Positions 10,681 through 21,427 of a DNA stretch of 64,000 nucleotides are shown in pieces. The position numbers and the translations under genes were made by a program. Position 1 is the stretch's first letter. Every line of letters starts with the position of its first letter. The notes beneath the pieces are model-generated. The model saw only the letters and a program-made list of their open reading frames with translations, did no database searches and was not told where the DNA came from. This DNA comes from Dipteris shenzhenensis (taxonomy: Eukaryota; Polypodiophyta; Polypodiopsida; Gleicheniales): NCBI GenBank assembly GCA_047967505.1, contig CM106541.1; one strand, given 5' to 3'.

Positions 10681-10908
10681 GTTATTGACATTGCTTTGTG
10701 AATCACCCGTTATGGCATGCTGTTGCAGGGGAGCTGATTTGCTTGATATTGTCATTGAAGATGTGTCATCCAATGCTCTAGGCATAATTGGTTTTATAGC
10801 TCCTGTCCCCACATTCACCCGAACTATGGTGTCATGATTCTGGATTGTCAGTCTATTAGTTTCGCAGTCATGGAGGACTGATGCTTCCCATAACCAACGA
10901 TGTCCCAG

Positions 10909-11232
10909 TTAGATTTGATAGGATTTTTTGGAAAGATCCAAGATTGTGAATTGAAGGGAGAAGTGGACCCCTACAACCTTTGTTGGCATGCCATTCACTA
11001 TTCCCAAGGGTTTAGCCCGTGAATCATCGGCAAGGCGTATGTTGAAATTAGCCTTTTGCATTGGTGGGAGACTCCATTCATCATAGAGCTCCTTTGATAG
11101 GACATTTACACCTGCTCCACCATCCACTAGGGCTTGGACTTCATTATATGCCTTGTGGATCAAAGGCACAGTAATGTTGCATATGTCATCTCTCTCACCC
11201 ATCCGCACAGGGATATCTTCAATGTCGTTCAT
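10909..11232 (-). pseudogene. gypsy A aspartic protease
   Basis: Contains EVQALVDGGAGVNVLSKELYD, matching the retropepsin D-[ST]-G-A active-site region but with Gly after the catalytic Asp, and IRLADDSRAKPLGIV, the usual flap-side stretch. The protease would cut Gag-Pol during particle maturation. It lies in the expected order, upstream of RT and downstream of gag on the minus strand. Sequence continues openly a little beyond the stop. The altered DGG and the surrounding stops suggest a dead copy. Confidence 0.75.
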
Positions 11233-11845
11233 AGGTGGAGGGGGATTTGCGAGTTCAATCCATCCTTTGAAACTCTCCCATAGATTGGGAAAATTCCGTA
11301 GGAGATTCCGATGGGAGTTGACACAGGGCGACTCAGGATGCTAGAGAGTGCGGCTCCTTCAAGTTGACGTGGTGGTACATTGTGTTGTGGAGTCTGTTGT
11401 TGGAATAGAGGGTCAAGTACAATATTAATACTTTGTGGGGCCAAGTCATGGATTGGATCTTGAGCTTGTCTCTCAGCCCCAAATTGAGCTTGTTCCTTTT
11501 GTACCCATTATTGAAGTGCCTGAAAACAAGCCTTTTCCACCTCTGCATTTAGGTATTCCTTTATTTGAGGCTCGGGAGCTTATGTGGATGAGCTTGGTTG
11601 CTCATTGCTTGGGGGAGGTGGAGGCACTTGTGCTTTCTTTTTAGAAGTCTCTTTGGTTGGATTAGAATGTTAGGGTCCTTGGTGGCCTCTTTCTATTGGC
11701 ATGTACTTACATTCACAGGTTGTGATTTTATGATTTTTGACCTCAAACTTTGATGGTCCACCCCAATAATGCCGATTGGGACATCAGGCTTAACCTCTAT
11801 TCATTGTAAGACCTTATTTTTCATGGAACGATCCATATAGGCATG

Positions 11846-12300
11846 TCATATGCCACAATCTCTGTAGAGTGGTTGGAAAGTAGTGGGGCTACCATAATGA
11901 GGGCACTCTGTGATCTTGTGATTTTCTCTACACTCGTAGCACTTGATTGGTGCTCGATATGTGTTGGGTAAAACTTGGTTTGCATAGACTAGTATTAGAC
12001 CCTCTGCACCTTCTACATAGTACACTGGGTACTTTACTTCATACTCGAATGGCAAGTCTACTTCATCGTCTTGCAGTTGATGTATTGGAATTGCTCGAGG
12101 AGCTAGATTTGACACTCTTGGATATGGTCGTGGATTCGAATTCGTGAGTAGTTACAGGTTTTGTGTCTGAACAAGAACAAGATTTAGCCTCAGAGCAAGG
12201 GGCACTGGTGCAAGTGCCAGTTGCCTGTACAATGGCATGGGTGCCGGTCTGTATTGTTGAGGTCGAGGTGGATTGTTGTGCATGTTGAAGATGCAACTGT
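11846..12300 (-). pseudogene. gypsy A Gag C-terminal part with CCHC knuckle
   Basis: Frame 11846-12115 carries CYECRENHKITECPHY, a CCHC-like knuckle with one residue missing between the second Cys and the His. Frame 12063-12296 is Ser/Thr-rich and overlaps it, which implies a frameshift. The capsid part of Gag is missing, cut off near the copia C LTR at 12376. Confidence 0.6.
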
Positions 12301-12375
12301 TTTCATCATGGCCACCAATGACACAGATATGGCAAACCTTGTTGGTGGATTTGCTTGTGTAGTGATCCTAGCTCT

Positions 12376-12557
12376 TGTTGGGATATCTCAAGGTGTATGC
12401 CTCAAGCACACCTTATGTTTCTATGTGTGAGTGCTAGAGGCACAGTTAGGTGCCCACAAGCACAGTTAGGTGGTGGAAAAGCCACATAGGATGATTGAGA
12501 GAATCTAGGAGCAGATTGAGGAGATGATTGTGGAGCTCTGAGGTCATCAGTGATGTC
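12376..12557 (+). repeat. copia C 5' LTR, left piece
   Basis: 182 bp starting TGTTGGGATATC. It matches the first 182 bp of the 289-bp LTRs of element B with a few substitutions. It ends at ATGTC (12553-12557), the target duplicated by insertion of B. The right piece resumes at 14772. Confidence 0.9.
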
Positions 12558-12846
12558 TGTTGGGATATCTCAAGGTGTATGCCTCAGGCACACCTTATGT
12601 TTCTATGTGTGAGTGCTAGAGGCACAGTTAGGTGCCCACAAGCACAGTTAGGTGGTGGAAAAGCCACATAGGATGATTGAGTGAATCTAGGAGCAGATTG
12701 AGGAGATGATTGTGGAGCTCTGAGGTCATCAGTGATGTCAGTGACCTTGTATGAGGTGCCTACTTAAGGACCTCTTTCTTCTTCATTCTATAAGCAAGTA
12801 TTCTGAGTTTGTGTCCACTCTACTCTTTCTTTTCAGTATTCCAACA
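12558..12846 (+). repeat. 5' LTR of element B
   Basis: 289 bp, TGTTGG...CCAACA, followed by the TGGTATCAGAGC primer site. It appears identical to 14483-14771. Confidence 0.95.
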
Positions 12847-12858
12847 TGGTATCAGAGC
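12847..12858 (+). promoter_or_regulatory. primer-binding site, element B
   Basis: TGGTATCAGAGC abuts the 5' LTR. It is intact, unlike the mutated site of element C (TGCTATCAGAGC at 14884). Confidence 0.92.
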
Positions 12859-13704
12859 CCTTTGATCCCCCTTGAGCCCATTTCTGCCACATCATCATCT
12901 TCTTCTTCATCTTCTTCTTCTCCATTTTCCTCTTTCTTCCCAAAATCTTTGAGAGCTTGGTTCTCCATCTACAAATAGCCATTGCCCAAACCCTCTGAGC
13001 TGGAAACTCCTCTAGTATGGGCGAACTTCCACCTGCAAGCAATTGAAGAAAAAACGTCTGTGGTGGCTGCCATTCTCCAAACAGCGAATTTCTTCTGTTG
13101 CTCAATACTCCCTGCATACTCCGCCATTGCCTGAGCCCTCTTAGGAGTAGATGGGCGACCTCAAGACGAAGATTTTGAGCCATTTTTCAAGTCATTTGGT
13201 TCAGTAACGAGGGAGAAATCGTCAAAACTCAGTTTCAGCCTGTAGCAACTCTCCCGGGCAAAAGTGCGCACCATTTCGTCCAACCTCTGTGCTGGACCTT
13301 CTCTGGTATATGAGCTTTCTTTTGCTTCAGAAAGCCCTCTTTTCCTTGCTTTGAAGAGTGAGCTACAAGCCCTCCAAGTTCAGCTTTTCATTTTTGACAG
13401 TTTTGGACAAGTTTTGAAGATGATGCTACATAAAATGCTACTCTAGCATTTCTGGTCTTTTGAAGTTTTCAATAACTTCATTACAAGTGTTGCTTCAGTT
13501 TTGCTTTGATTTGCTAGACCTGGTTGTGATTGGAAAGTGTTTATTTCATCCACTTCTATGAAGCATGTAAAAGGAAGCATCATTGTTTGAAATCTAGTCA
13601 CTACTATTTGCTACATTAAATGCTTATATTTTGAAGCATTTCAGTTGTTATTCTAAGCCCTGTAAGAGAGAAGACACTACCCAATACTTGGGTTAGAGCC
13701 TCTC

Positions 13705-14106
13705 ATGGCTTGCTTATGCAAAATATGTGAAAAGCCAAAACATAAAGCAATGTCTTGTTATGCTACAAAGGATGAAAATGCCAACCTGACTTCCTTGTTG
13801 AAGATTGCCAAAACAATGGTTGCCAAAAAGGAAGCAACTACAGAGATCTACCCTCTCATGGCACTTTTATTTGACTCCAAGTACAAGAAAAAGATGAAGC
13901 TCAGATACCTAAGATATGCTTCTCTACACAACTATGGAGATGACAAGATAATTGTTCTCTTGAAGGATATGACTTTCAGATCCACTTGTTCTATCATAGT
14001 ACCATCTTATAAGGCACTAGACACTGCCCATGTGGTAAGACCTTGCCTTGACATGGATATTTTGCCTCCACAAGATGAGGCATCCCATGAAGATTATGCA
14101 TTTTAA
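13705..14106 (+). CDS. element B ORF, 133 aa with N-terminal CCHC knuckle
   Basis: An intact ORF beginning at the same ATGGCT that starts Gag in element C, which supports this start. Residues 5-18 (CKICEKPKHKAMSC) fit CX2CX4HX4C exactly, the nucleocapsid-type zinc knuckle that binds RNA. The rest (about 115 residues, basic around KYKKKMKLRYLRY and acidic at the C-terminus, DEASHEDYAF) matches nothing I recognise. It could be the tail of a Gag after internal deletion, or a captured host fragment joined at the gag start. Frame preservation in an element with identical LTRs hints that the protein may matter, for example for RNA packaging. This last point is inference. Confidence 0.7.
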   Translation: MACLCKICEKPKHKAMSCYATKDENANLTSLLKIAKTMVAKKEATTEIYPLMALLFDSKYKKKMKLRYLRYASLHNYGDDKIIVLLKDMTFRSTCSIIVPSYKALDTAHVVRPCLDMDILPPQDEASHEDYAF

Positions 14107-14469
14107 ACTCATCTCTATGTATGCTCCAGATCACTCTTTTTATGTCAAGGTACTCAGCCTGGATAGTCCTCCAAAATGAATGAAAATAAACTATTGTGTG
14201 TTGTGTGTTTTGTAAACACCTCTGGTCACCTTATGATGTAGGCCATGTGTATGGTTTGTTCCATGGTACCTCCTACAGACATTGTGTGCATGTACATGTA
14301 GGAGAGATAACCATTGGAAGGTCTGTTTGTATCCCTTTCTGTTTACCTTACACCCAAGGGAACCCTTGCTAGCATGAGAACCTAGCCATAGATTAATCCT
14401 TGACCACCATGAGATGGCATGAGAAACTATGAGACTAGATGTATCCTTGACATAGCCTGAGGCATTTCC

Positions 14470-14482
14470 TTGAGGGGGGGTT
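14470..14482 (+). promoter_or_regulatory. polypurine tract, element B
   Basis: TTGAGGGGGGG followed by TT just before the 3' LTR. The same TTGAGGGGGGG string precedes the 3' LTR of element E (33390-33400). Confidence 0.8.
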
Positions 14483-14771
14483 TGTTGGGATATCTCAAGG
14501 TGTATGCCTCAGGCACACCTTATGTTTCTATGTGTGAGTGCTAGAGGCACAGTTAGGTGCCCACAAGCACAGTTAGGTGGTGGAAAAGCCACATAGGATG
14601 ATTGAGTGAATCTAGGAGCAGATTGAGGAGATGATTGTGGAGCTCTGAGGTCATCAGTGATGTCAGTGACCTTGTATGAGGTGCCTACTTAAGGACCTCT
14701 TTCTTCTTCATTCTATAAGCAAGTATTCTGAGTTTGTGTCCACTCTACTCTTTCTTTTCAGTATTCCAACA
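14483..14771 (+). repeat. 3' LTR of element B
   Basis: 289 bp, matching 12558-12846 at every position I compared. It is followed by ATGTC (14772-14776). Confidence 0.95.
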
Positions 14772-14883
14772 ATGTCAATGAGCTTGTATGAGGTGCCTAC
14801 TTAAGGACCTCACTCTTCTTCATTCTATAAGCAAGTATTCTGATTTTGTGTCCACTCTACTCTTTCCTTTCAGTGTTCCAACA
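14772..14883 (+). repeat. copia C 5' LTR, right piece
   Basis: Begins with the duplicated ATGTC and completes the LTR started at 12376 (182 + 112 - 5 = 289 bp, the family length). It ends TTCCAACA and is followed by a mutated primer site, TGCTATCAGAGC (14884-14895). It differs from B's LTR at several positions, so C is older than B. Confidence 0.9.
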
Positions 14884-16338
14884 TGCTATCAGAGCCATTT
14901 TATCCTCCTTGAGCCCATTTTTGCCACATCATCATCTTCTTCCTCTTCTTCTTCTTCACCATCTCTCCCTCTTCTTCCAAAAACTTGCTTGAGCTTGTTC
15001 TCCTCCGATTCTCACCCATTTCCCATGCCCTTCCAGCTGGAGATCCCTCTTGTTGGGGCAAATTTCGGGCTGCAAGGAATTGAAGAATTACAAGCTCTGC
15101 TGGTCGCCATTGTACGAATTTTGTCGAATCTTCTTACTGCATTTTCTCTGCGTCTGCTCCGTCTTTGTCTAATTCCTTTCAGGGAAAGTTTCTCCATACC
15201 TAGAGCTACCTTGTGCTGAAATCTGAGTAGCAATGGCTGCATATTGAAGGATAAAACAAAGAAAAACTAGTCGACTTTGTTGAAGAAGGAGAAGACGACC
15301 TGACGCATTTTTTCGCCTCTTCTTCCCAGAGGATCTACTGTGGTATACCAGCTTTCTTTTGCCTCAGAAAGCCCCCTTTCTTTTGCTTTGAAGAGTGAGC
15401 TATGAGCCCTCCAAGTTCAGCTCTCTAGTTTTGACAAGCTTTTGAAAATGATGCTACATAAAATGCTACTCTAGCATTTCTAGTCTTTTGAAGTTTTCAA
15501 TAACTTCACTACAAGTGTTGCTTCAGTTTTGTTTTGACTTGCTAGACCTGGTTTTGATTGGAAAGTGTTTATTTCATCCACTTCTATGAAGCATGTAAAA
15601 GAAGCATCATTGTTTGAAATCTAGTCACTACTATTTGCTACATCAAGTGCTCATATTTTGGAAGTCTTTCAGTTATTTTTGCCTTGTAAGAGAGATAGAC
15701 ACTGCCCAATATCTGGGTTAGACCCTCTCATGGCTACCATATATAATCTTGAGAAGTTCAATGGAAAGGGCTTCCATACATGGCAAATGAAGGTGAAATT
15801 TGCATTGATGCGGGAGAACTTATGGGGACTTGTCAAACCTACTCCTACCGCTTCTTCTACGGCCTCCAATGCTGGGCAATCTTCAACTCCGACATGACCG
15901 GCAAGGGATCCAGCAAGAGAAGAAAAAGCATATGGTATAATTGCTTTAGCTTTGGGTGATGATTACATACATCATATCTCTTACTTGGAGTCTCCTTCGG
16001 AAGCTTGGCAGAAGCTAGACATGATTTTTGGTGCAAGCTCTCACATCTCTAAACTATCACTTAAAATCTCTTTCTTTGAATTAAAGATGGCAAGTGATAC
16101 TACTTTAGCTATTCATGTCAACTATATGCGGAGTCTTATGACTCAATTAGCTTCTATAAATTCTCCTATCACCCCTGATGATGCTATGGCAGTGTTACTT
16201 AAGAGTATGCCTGCAAGTTTTGATCACATTGTTAGCACTTTGAAGAATCTTCCCAATCCTAACCTTGAAGGCATTATCTCTGCTCTCCAAGAAGAAGAAA
16301 GGCATATGGAGCTAAGGAAAGGCAATGACACTGCTTAT
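14884..16338 (+). mobile_element. copia element C, leader and truncated gag
   Basis: The leader is homologous to element B's leader and is followed by gag from 15731. The element stops abruptly near 16338, where minus-strand sequence of element D begins. The rest of C, including pol and the 3' LTR, is absent from this window. Confidence 0.85.
15731..16338 (+). pseudogene. copia C Gag, truncated
   Basis: Starts ATGGCTACC. FNGKGFHTWQMKVKFALM is the typical copia Gag N-terminus, and SPSEAWQKLDMIF, LAIHVNYMRSLMTQLA and LKSMPASFDHIVSTLKNLP belong to the UBN2-type capsid domain. A TGA at about 15895 splits the frame once. It ends after EEERHMELRKGND, before the zinc knuckle, at the junction with element D. 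A Gag of this family would normally continue for another hundred or so residues. Confidence 0.85.
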
Positions 16339-16344
16339 GTCTAC

Positions 16345-16754
16345 CTAATTCTTTGTGCTGACATAAACTAGATCAATAAGACCTAGTAAAACCTTCTCCC
16401 GCACATAGTGATAATGCACCTCAATGTGCTTTGTTCTAGCATGATAGACTGGGTTATTTGCCAAGTGTATACTGCTCATGTTGTCACAATAAATGACAAC
16501 TGGCCCATCTGTAGACTGATGCATATCATAACGTAGCTTATGTAACCAAGCTACCTCACATGCAGCCATTGCTGCACCCTTGTACTCAGCCTCTGTGCTC
16601 TCGATAAGGCAACTGTAGGGTGTTTCTTGCCGTTCCAAGTGATTGCAGCACTCCCAAAAGAGAACACATATCCACTAGTAGATCGCCTATCAAAAATACT
16701 ACCAGCCCAATCATAAAAAGGATAGCTGAACCCTAGTCTCATAAAAAAGTCCAT
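16345..16754 (-). pseudogene. copia D RNase H
   Basis: Two overlapping frames: 16551-16754 (DRRSTSGYVFSFGSAAITW) and 16345-16638 (ESTEAEYKGAAMAACEVAWL, CDNMSSIHLANNPVYHARTKHIEV). They hold RNase H residues around the conserved TEAEY and CDN blocks. A frameshift separates them. The frame stops in VYVSTKN, just before where ADIFTK would lie, at the junction with element C. Confidence 0.88.
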
Positions 16755-16954
16755 ACTACAATGTGGACTTCACATACCTGAGTATGCGTCTAGCTGCGCG
16801 GTTTCCTTGGAGCCTGCATAAACTAACTTACCAATCCAAAAGGATAGCTCAAATCTGGCCTGGTAATAGTCATATAAGTCAAACTTCTTACTATGCGTCT
16901 GTACATAGTAGGGTCTTCCAAAAGCTCACATGCATCTACGCTCAACTTCACATT

Positions 16955-17868
16955 CTACTCCAAAGGAACAGAAATAGGCTTACAGCTTGTCATCCCATAT
17001 TTGGACAACATGTCCAATCCATACTGCCTCTGCAAGAGCCGTATCCCACTTGGTGATCTAATCACCTCAATGCCCAAGAAATAACGCAGCTCTCCCAAAT
17101 CCTTCATCTCAACCTTCTGCTTCAATAGCATTTTCACATGAAGGATATATTCATCACTATCACCTGTGATGATCAAATCATCAACATAAATGACAAGTAG
17201 CATAATACCTTTCTCTGTTTTTCTCACATAAAGTGAGAAATCTGCCTTGGAAATCTGAAAGCCAATAGTGACAAGATATTGTCCTATCTTGTCAGACCAT
17301 GCTCTAGGTGCTTGCTTCAAGCCATACAAGGCTTTCTTCAACCTACAAACAAACTCAGGATGAATAGCATGAGCATAACCTGGTGGCTGCTCCATAAAGA
17401 CCTCTTCTTGCAAATCACCATGTAAGAAGGCATTCTTTACATCGATTTGATGTAAAGACATCCCTTTGATGCAGCCATAGCAATGACTGCTCTTGCGGTT
17501 CCCATCCTTGCAATCGGACTGAATGTTTCTTCATAATCAATGCCATATGTTTGTGCATACCCCTTGACAATTAATCTTGCCTTGTATCTGTTCACAGAAC
17601 CATCTACATTGTGCTTCACCTTATAAACCCACTTACAACCAATTGCATTCTTGTCTTTAGGCAAAGGCACCAATTCCCATGTAGCATTTGCTTCCAAGGC
17701 AATTATTTCTTCATCCATGGCTTTCTTCCATTTTTCTTTTCCAATGGCTTGCTCAAAAGAAGTGGGTTCTGGTTCTTGTATCACTTTGACCATATAGGCA
17801 TAGTGAATGGCTATAAATCCATCATATTTCAGCCTATCCACAGGATAACCTGCACAAAATAGGCTCAC
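16955..17868 (-). pseudogene. copia D reverse transcriptase
   Basis: Frames 17437-17868 (WKKAMDEEIIALEANATWELV, CKWVYKVKHNVDGSVNRYKA) and 16955-17461 ([65 protein letters not shown]). The catalytic YVDD box is intact. One frameshift near 17450 separates the halves. Confidence 0.9.
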
Positions 17869-18316
17869 TTCTAGGTGCTCTCAAAACATCCCTGGTCTTC
17901 CTTACTCTAGGTGTAACAATAGAAGGAATACCCAAGTCATCATCAATGCTCTATTCTGAGCCATTGGATTCACCATCCACATAAGAGTGACTTGCATTCA
18001 CATCAAACATGGGCTGATCTACCTTCTCGTTTCCTTTTCATGATACTTGCATACCACTATCTGCATTGCTTTGAGGAGATTGTCCTGATCTCAATCTGCC
18101 TATCCATGGCAAAGTATGTGAACCACTGGTAGAGGACACTGCAGGTCCACTAATATTTTGTGATTGATGCTGTGAATTATGTGCAGTATTACCATTTTGT
18201 GCATCTACATCATCAATCACATTTACTGGTTTATACTAGCTGCTCATCTCATCAAATACATCTCTGCTCACTGTAAACTTACGAGTAGAAGGGTTATAGC
18301 ATCTATACCCTTTCTA

Positions 18317-19645
18317 CTACAAAGAATAACCAATAAAGATGCACTTCTTAGCTTTTGGATCCAACTTGGACCTCAACTCATCTGGCACATGAACATAGGC
18401 AATGCAACCAAAATTTTTCAAATGAGAAATATCTGGTTTCCTACCAGTATACATCTCCTCTGGCGTCATGCCATGTATTGCTGCAGTGGGAGTCCTGTTC
18501 ATTATGTAAACTGCTATAGCAATTGCTTCAGCCTAATAATAATATGCTAGGTCTTTTTCATTTAGCATGGCCCGAGATACCTCTCCAATATGCCTGTTTT
18601 TCCTTTCTACAAGTCCATTTTGCTGTGGGGTATGACTGCATGAATATTGCTGCTTTATGCCATCCTCCTGTAGGAACCTTGCAAACTCATTTAAGAGGTA
18701 CTCTCCCCCTCCATCTGACCTTAGGCATTTTATTTGTAGGCCTGTTTCTTTTTCAACCATAGCTTTAAAAGCTTTGAAATGCCCAAACACTTCACTTTTC
18801 TTTTTCATAAAATACACCCAAACTTTTTTGCTATAGTCATCAATAAAAATGACAAAATAATGATAGCCTCCAATAGATGTAGCTTTAGTAGTCCACATAT
18901 CAGAGTGGATTAATTCCAATGGCTTCTTACTCTCTTGAACATGTCTAGGAAATGGTTTCCTTACCTGTTTTCCAAATTGATAGGCTTCACATAACTTATG
19001 CATTTCTACAACCTTGAATTTAGGTAATCTTGCAACAATATTTTGGGCCTGCATTGATTTAAGTTGCTGTACATTAACATGACCAATGCATTTATGCCAG
19101 ATATCAATATCTGCAACTACCCCGGTCCCATGTGCAAACATTGCTGCAATCAATTCAGGCATGTCCGCATCCAACGTAAACCTCATGCCCTTCTTCTTTC
19201 CTTTTGCTATCAAGCGGCCGTTATTTTTCATATCCTCAACAAAGCATCCATGAGGATTAAATCTGACCTACAAGCCCTGCTCAACCATTTGACCAACAGA
19301 AACCAGGTTCTTGGTGATATTTGGGACATGAAGTACATCAAACAGGTATTTCTTCTTCCCATCCTGCATAGACAAAGGAATTTTACCAATCTGCACAATA
19401 GGATGTGCAGTATCATCACCATTCTCCACAAATCTTGGTCTTTCCATTTTCCTTACATCCTGCATCCATTCTGCATGACCTGTCATGTGATTTGATGCAC
19501 CTGAGTCAACATACCACACATCATTTCTTTCTTCTGCACTTGTCATAGACTTGGTCATGTGCTGTACCATGAACAGATGCTCATTTCTGTCATCACCCTG
19601 TCTACTAGAAGATGCATAATTCCCTTGCTGCAATTTTCCATTCAT
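18317..19645 (-). pseudogene. copia D protease and integrase
   Basis: The protease block (19268-19645) has WYVDSGASNHMTGH. The integrase block (18533-19231) has WHKCIGHVNVQQL, CEAYQFGKQVRKPFPR, LIHSDMW, FIDDYSKKVWVYF, CLRSDGGGEYL and HTPQQNGLVERKN, so the DDE residues are present. The tail at 18317-18502 carries NRTPTAAIHGMTPEEMYTGRKP. Stops near 18530 and a break near 19240 divide it. Confidence 0.9.
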
Positions 19646-20531
19646 GATGTCATTCTACTTTTTATAGCAGTCTTTAGCCATATGACCCATTTTACCACAG
19701 TAGTGGCATTCAACATTGTTGTTTGCATTTTGGCCTCTCTGCCATCCACCACGACCTCTTTGGCTCCCCTTGCCTCTAGAGTTACCACGTCCTCCTCCAC
19801 AGGACTGGTTTTCTTGAGTTTGCTACATCTTTTGATTTCTACCATGGCCTCTAGATTGGCCTGCTCTACCTCTGCCTCTACCTCTTCCAGCATTTGAGTA
19901 GAAGACAGTTTCTTTTGAAGTTCCTCCTGAAGAAGATGCACCACCATTTCTCTGCTCTTCAAAAATTAGAAGAGCAAACAACTCCTCAAAATTAGTAAAT
20001 TTTTCACGGATGGGAATGGATGTCCAGAACTGTGCATAATCCTTTCCTAGACCATTCAAGGTCATAGAAACTAAATCATCATCTTCCACTGGCAATCCAA
20101 TGGAAGCAAGTGCATTTGCAATTTTCTTCACCTTCATTGGTAGTCATTGATGCTCATATTTTCTCTCTGCACATTGTGCAACTCCTACTTGAGCTACATT
20201 TTCTTGGCTTGCATATTTGTGCTGTACATTTTTGCCAAAGTATCCCATGCCTCCTTTGGCATACTTGCATCCTGAATATGCACAATCATAGAATCTAAAA
20301 TACTAATAGACAGCCAGTACATAAATTTTCTGGCTCTCTCATGCCATCCTTTAAATGCCTGCATTTCTATTGATTGGGAACATTAGGAAGAACTGGTTCT
20401 TCTTCATTTCCTATAATGAACTCCCAATAGCCTTTTCTAATAAGGAAATTCGTCATGCTAAACTTCCATGCTTTGAAGTTGTTCTTGTCAAGCTTTTCAG
20501 TGACAATCTGTGAAAGAGAATTAGATACCAT
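19640..20531 (-). pseudogene. copia D Gag
   Basis: The putative start at 20531 reads MVSNSLSQIVTEKLDKNNF and AWKFSMTNFLIRKGYW, a copia Gag N-terminus. Later fragments are 19823-20137 (ASIGLPVEDDDLVSMTLNGLG) and 19642-19962. A CCHC knuckle (CHYCGKMGHMAKDC) lies at about 19671-19712. The region between 20150 and 20400 is frameshifted. Confidence 0.8.
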
Positions 20532-21063
20532 TACAGAACACTGCAAAATATTCTGTCACTGCAAAAAACACAGCTTCCGCCTCACAAGGGCAAATCTACA
20601 AAACTGACGAAAGTGGTATTTGACCACACAGTCACTTCCTAGTGACGATTTTGCATGAATAAGCAATAAGGATGATTCTGTAACTCCTAATATCTTTGCG
20701 CATAGGCATACGATGCAATTTCTATGCTAACTTTTCATCGACCTGTAGAGCAATGGTCGCACAGCAAAAATAGGGCCTTTTTCTCAGTGCTTGCGGAGAA
20801 CTTCTGCCTCCAAAACGGGCCCCAAAATGGCCTCAAATCAAAAAAATAAAGTTACCTAGGGCTTTGCACTATCCCGCAGCATATACTACCCTGTCGCCAC
20901 ACTGCAAAGGGCGTCTCAATCTGAGACAATGCACTCTTGCACTTTCCGGCTGTGCTACCTGCAGAGATTTGCTCCCAAACTCAAAAAAGGAAAGCAACAT
21001 TGGTCCTCTTACCAAGATACCATGAACTTGGTTTGCTTTCTTGAGCTCCTTACCACAAACCAG

Positions 21064-21075
21064 GCTCTGATACCA
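21064..21075 (-). promoter_or_regulatory. primer-binding site, element D
   Basis: GCTCTGATACCA on the plus strand is the reverse complement of TGGTATCAGAGC and abuts the D LTR. Confidence 0.9.
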
Positions 21076-21427
21076 TGTGAAGATAGAGGGAGAGAAGGAA
21101 GGAGTCTCACTTGCGGCTTTCTCACATACACAATGGGGGAATACACACAAAGGTGGAGGCTGAAAATAGTTTTCCTCTTCTTAATTGTGAAAGCCAAAAG
21201 AACTCTAGTACAAAGAAATAGAAGAACCCTATATGTGGGTCTCAAACCAAACTCAGCTAACTAAGGTGGCATACTAACTGAGCCACGAACTAGAGTACAT
21301 AATGATAGCTATCATCCAGCTATTATTCATGGGCGGTATACCAACCGCATCTGCAGCTAACAAGTCAGTGACATAAATGCACAACGTTCACCCTGGCATA
21401 TCATGAGTGGAGCTCGATATCTCAACA
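21076..21427 (-). repeat. 5' LTR of copia D
   Basis: About 352 bp, from the base after the primer site to CTCAACA. On the minus strand it begins TGTTGAGATATCGAGC, a common copia LTR start. The outer end is inferred from TG...CA, since no second LTR is present for comparison. Confidence 0.75.

Larger units (their letters stand above)
9901..12375 (-). mobile_element. Ty3/gypsy element A, 5' part (gag-protease-linker)
   Basis: The upstream half of the element at 1-2571, in the same orientation. Read right to left it has a gag zinc knuckle (about 11930), an aspartic protease (10909-11232) and a long charged linker to 9901. The coding sense of the linker resumes at 2571 on the other side of the nested copia element. 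No gypsy LTR was found: the block ends where the copia C LTR begins (12376), so C either inserted into or truncated this element. Confidence 0.85.
12558..14771 (+). mobile_element. compact non-autonomous copia-type element B
   Basis: A 2,214-bp element with two 289-bp LTRs (12558-12846, 14483-14771) that look identical. It has a tRNA-Met primer site (12847-12858), a G-rich purine tract (14470-14482) and an ATGTC target duplication (12553-12557, 14772-14776). It sits inside the 5' LTR of its relative C, same orientation. The leader from about 13300 to the ATG at 13705 is closely similar to C's leader (15350-15733), but after ATGGCT the two diverge. C encodes Gag, B a 133-residue ORF, and B has no protease, integrase or RT. 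Identical LTRs and a clean duplication imply recent movement using proteins supplied in trans. Confidence 0.92.
16340..21427 (-). mobile_element. Ty1/copia element D, minus strand, 3' LTR missing
   Basis: From right to left: LTR (21076-21427), primer site (21064-21075), gag (from 20531), protease, integrase, RT and RNase H, ending near 16340 inside the ADIFTKAL region. The 3' LTR is absent and the breakpoint abuts truncated gag of element C, so the two elements are joined by deletion or rearrangement. All genes carry several stops and frameshifts. The gag start resembles that of element G (45764). Confidence 0.9.

Noticed and set aside
13900-13960. YGDD in the element B ORF as a polymerase motif
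   Set aside because: Isolated four-residue match without any other RT block; the ORF is far too short.
14772-14883. A separate small LTR or solo fragment
   Set aside because: It completes the LTR begun at 12376 once the ATGTC target duplication is counted.
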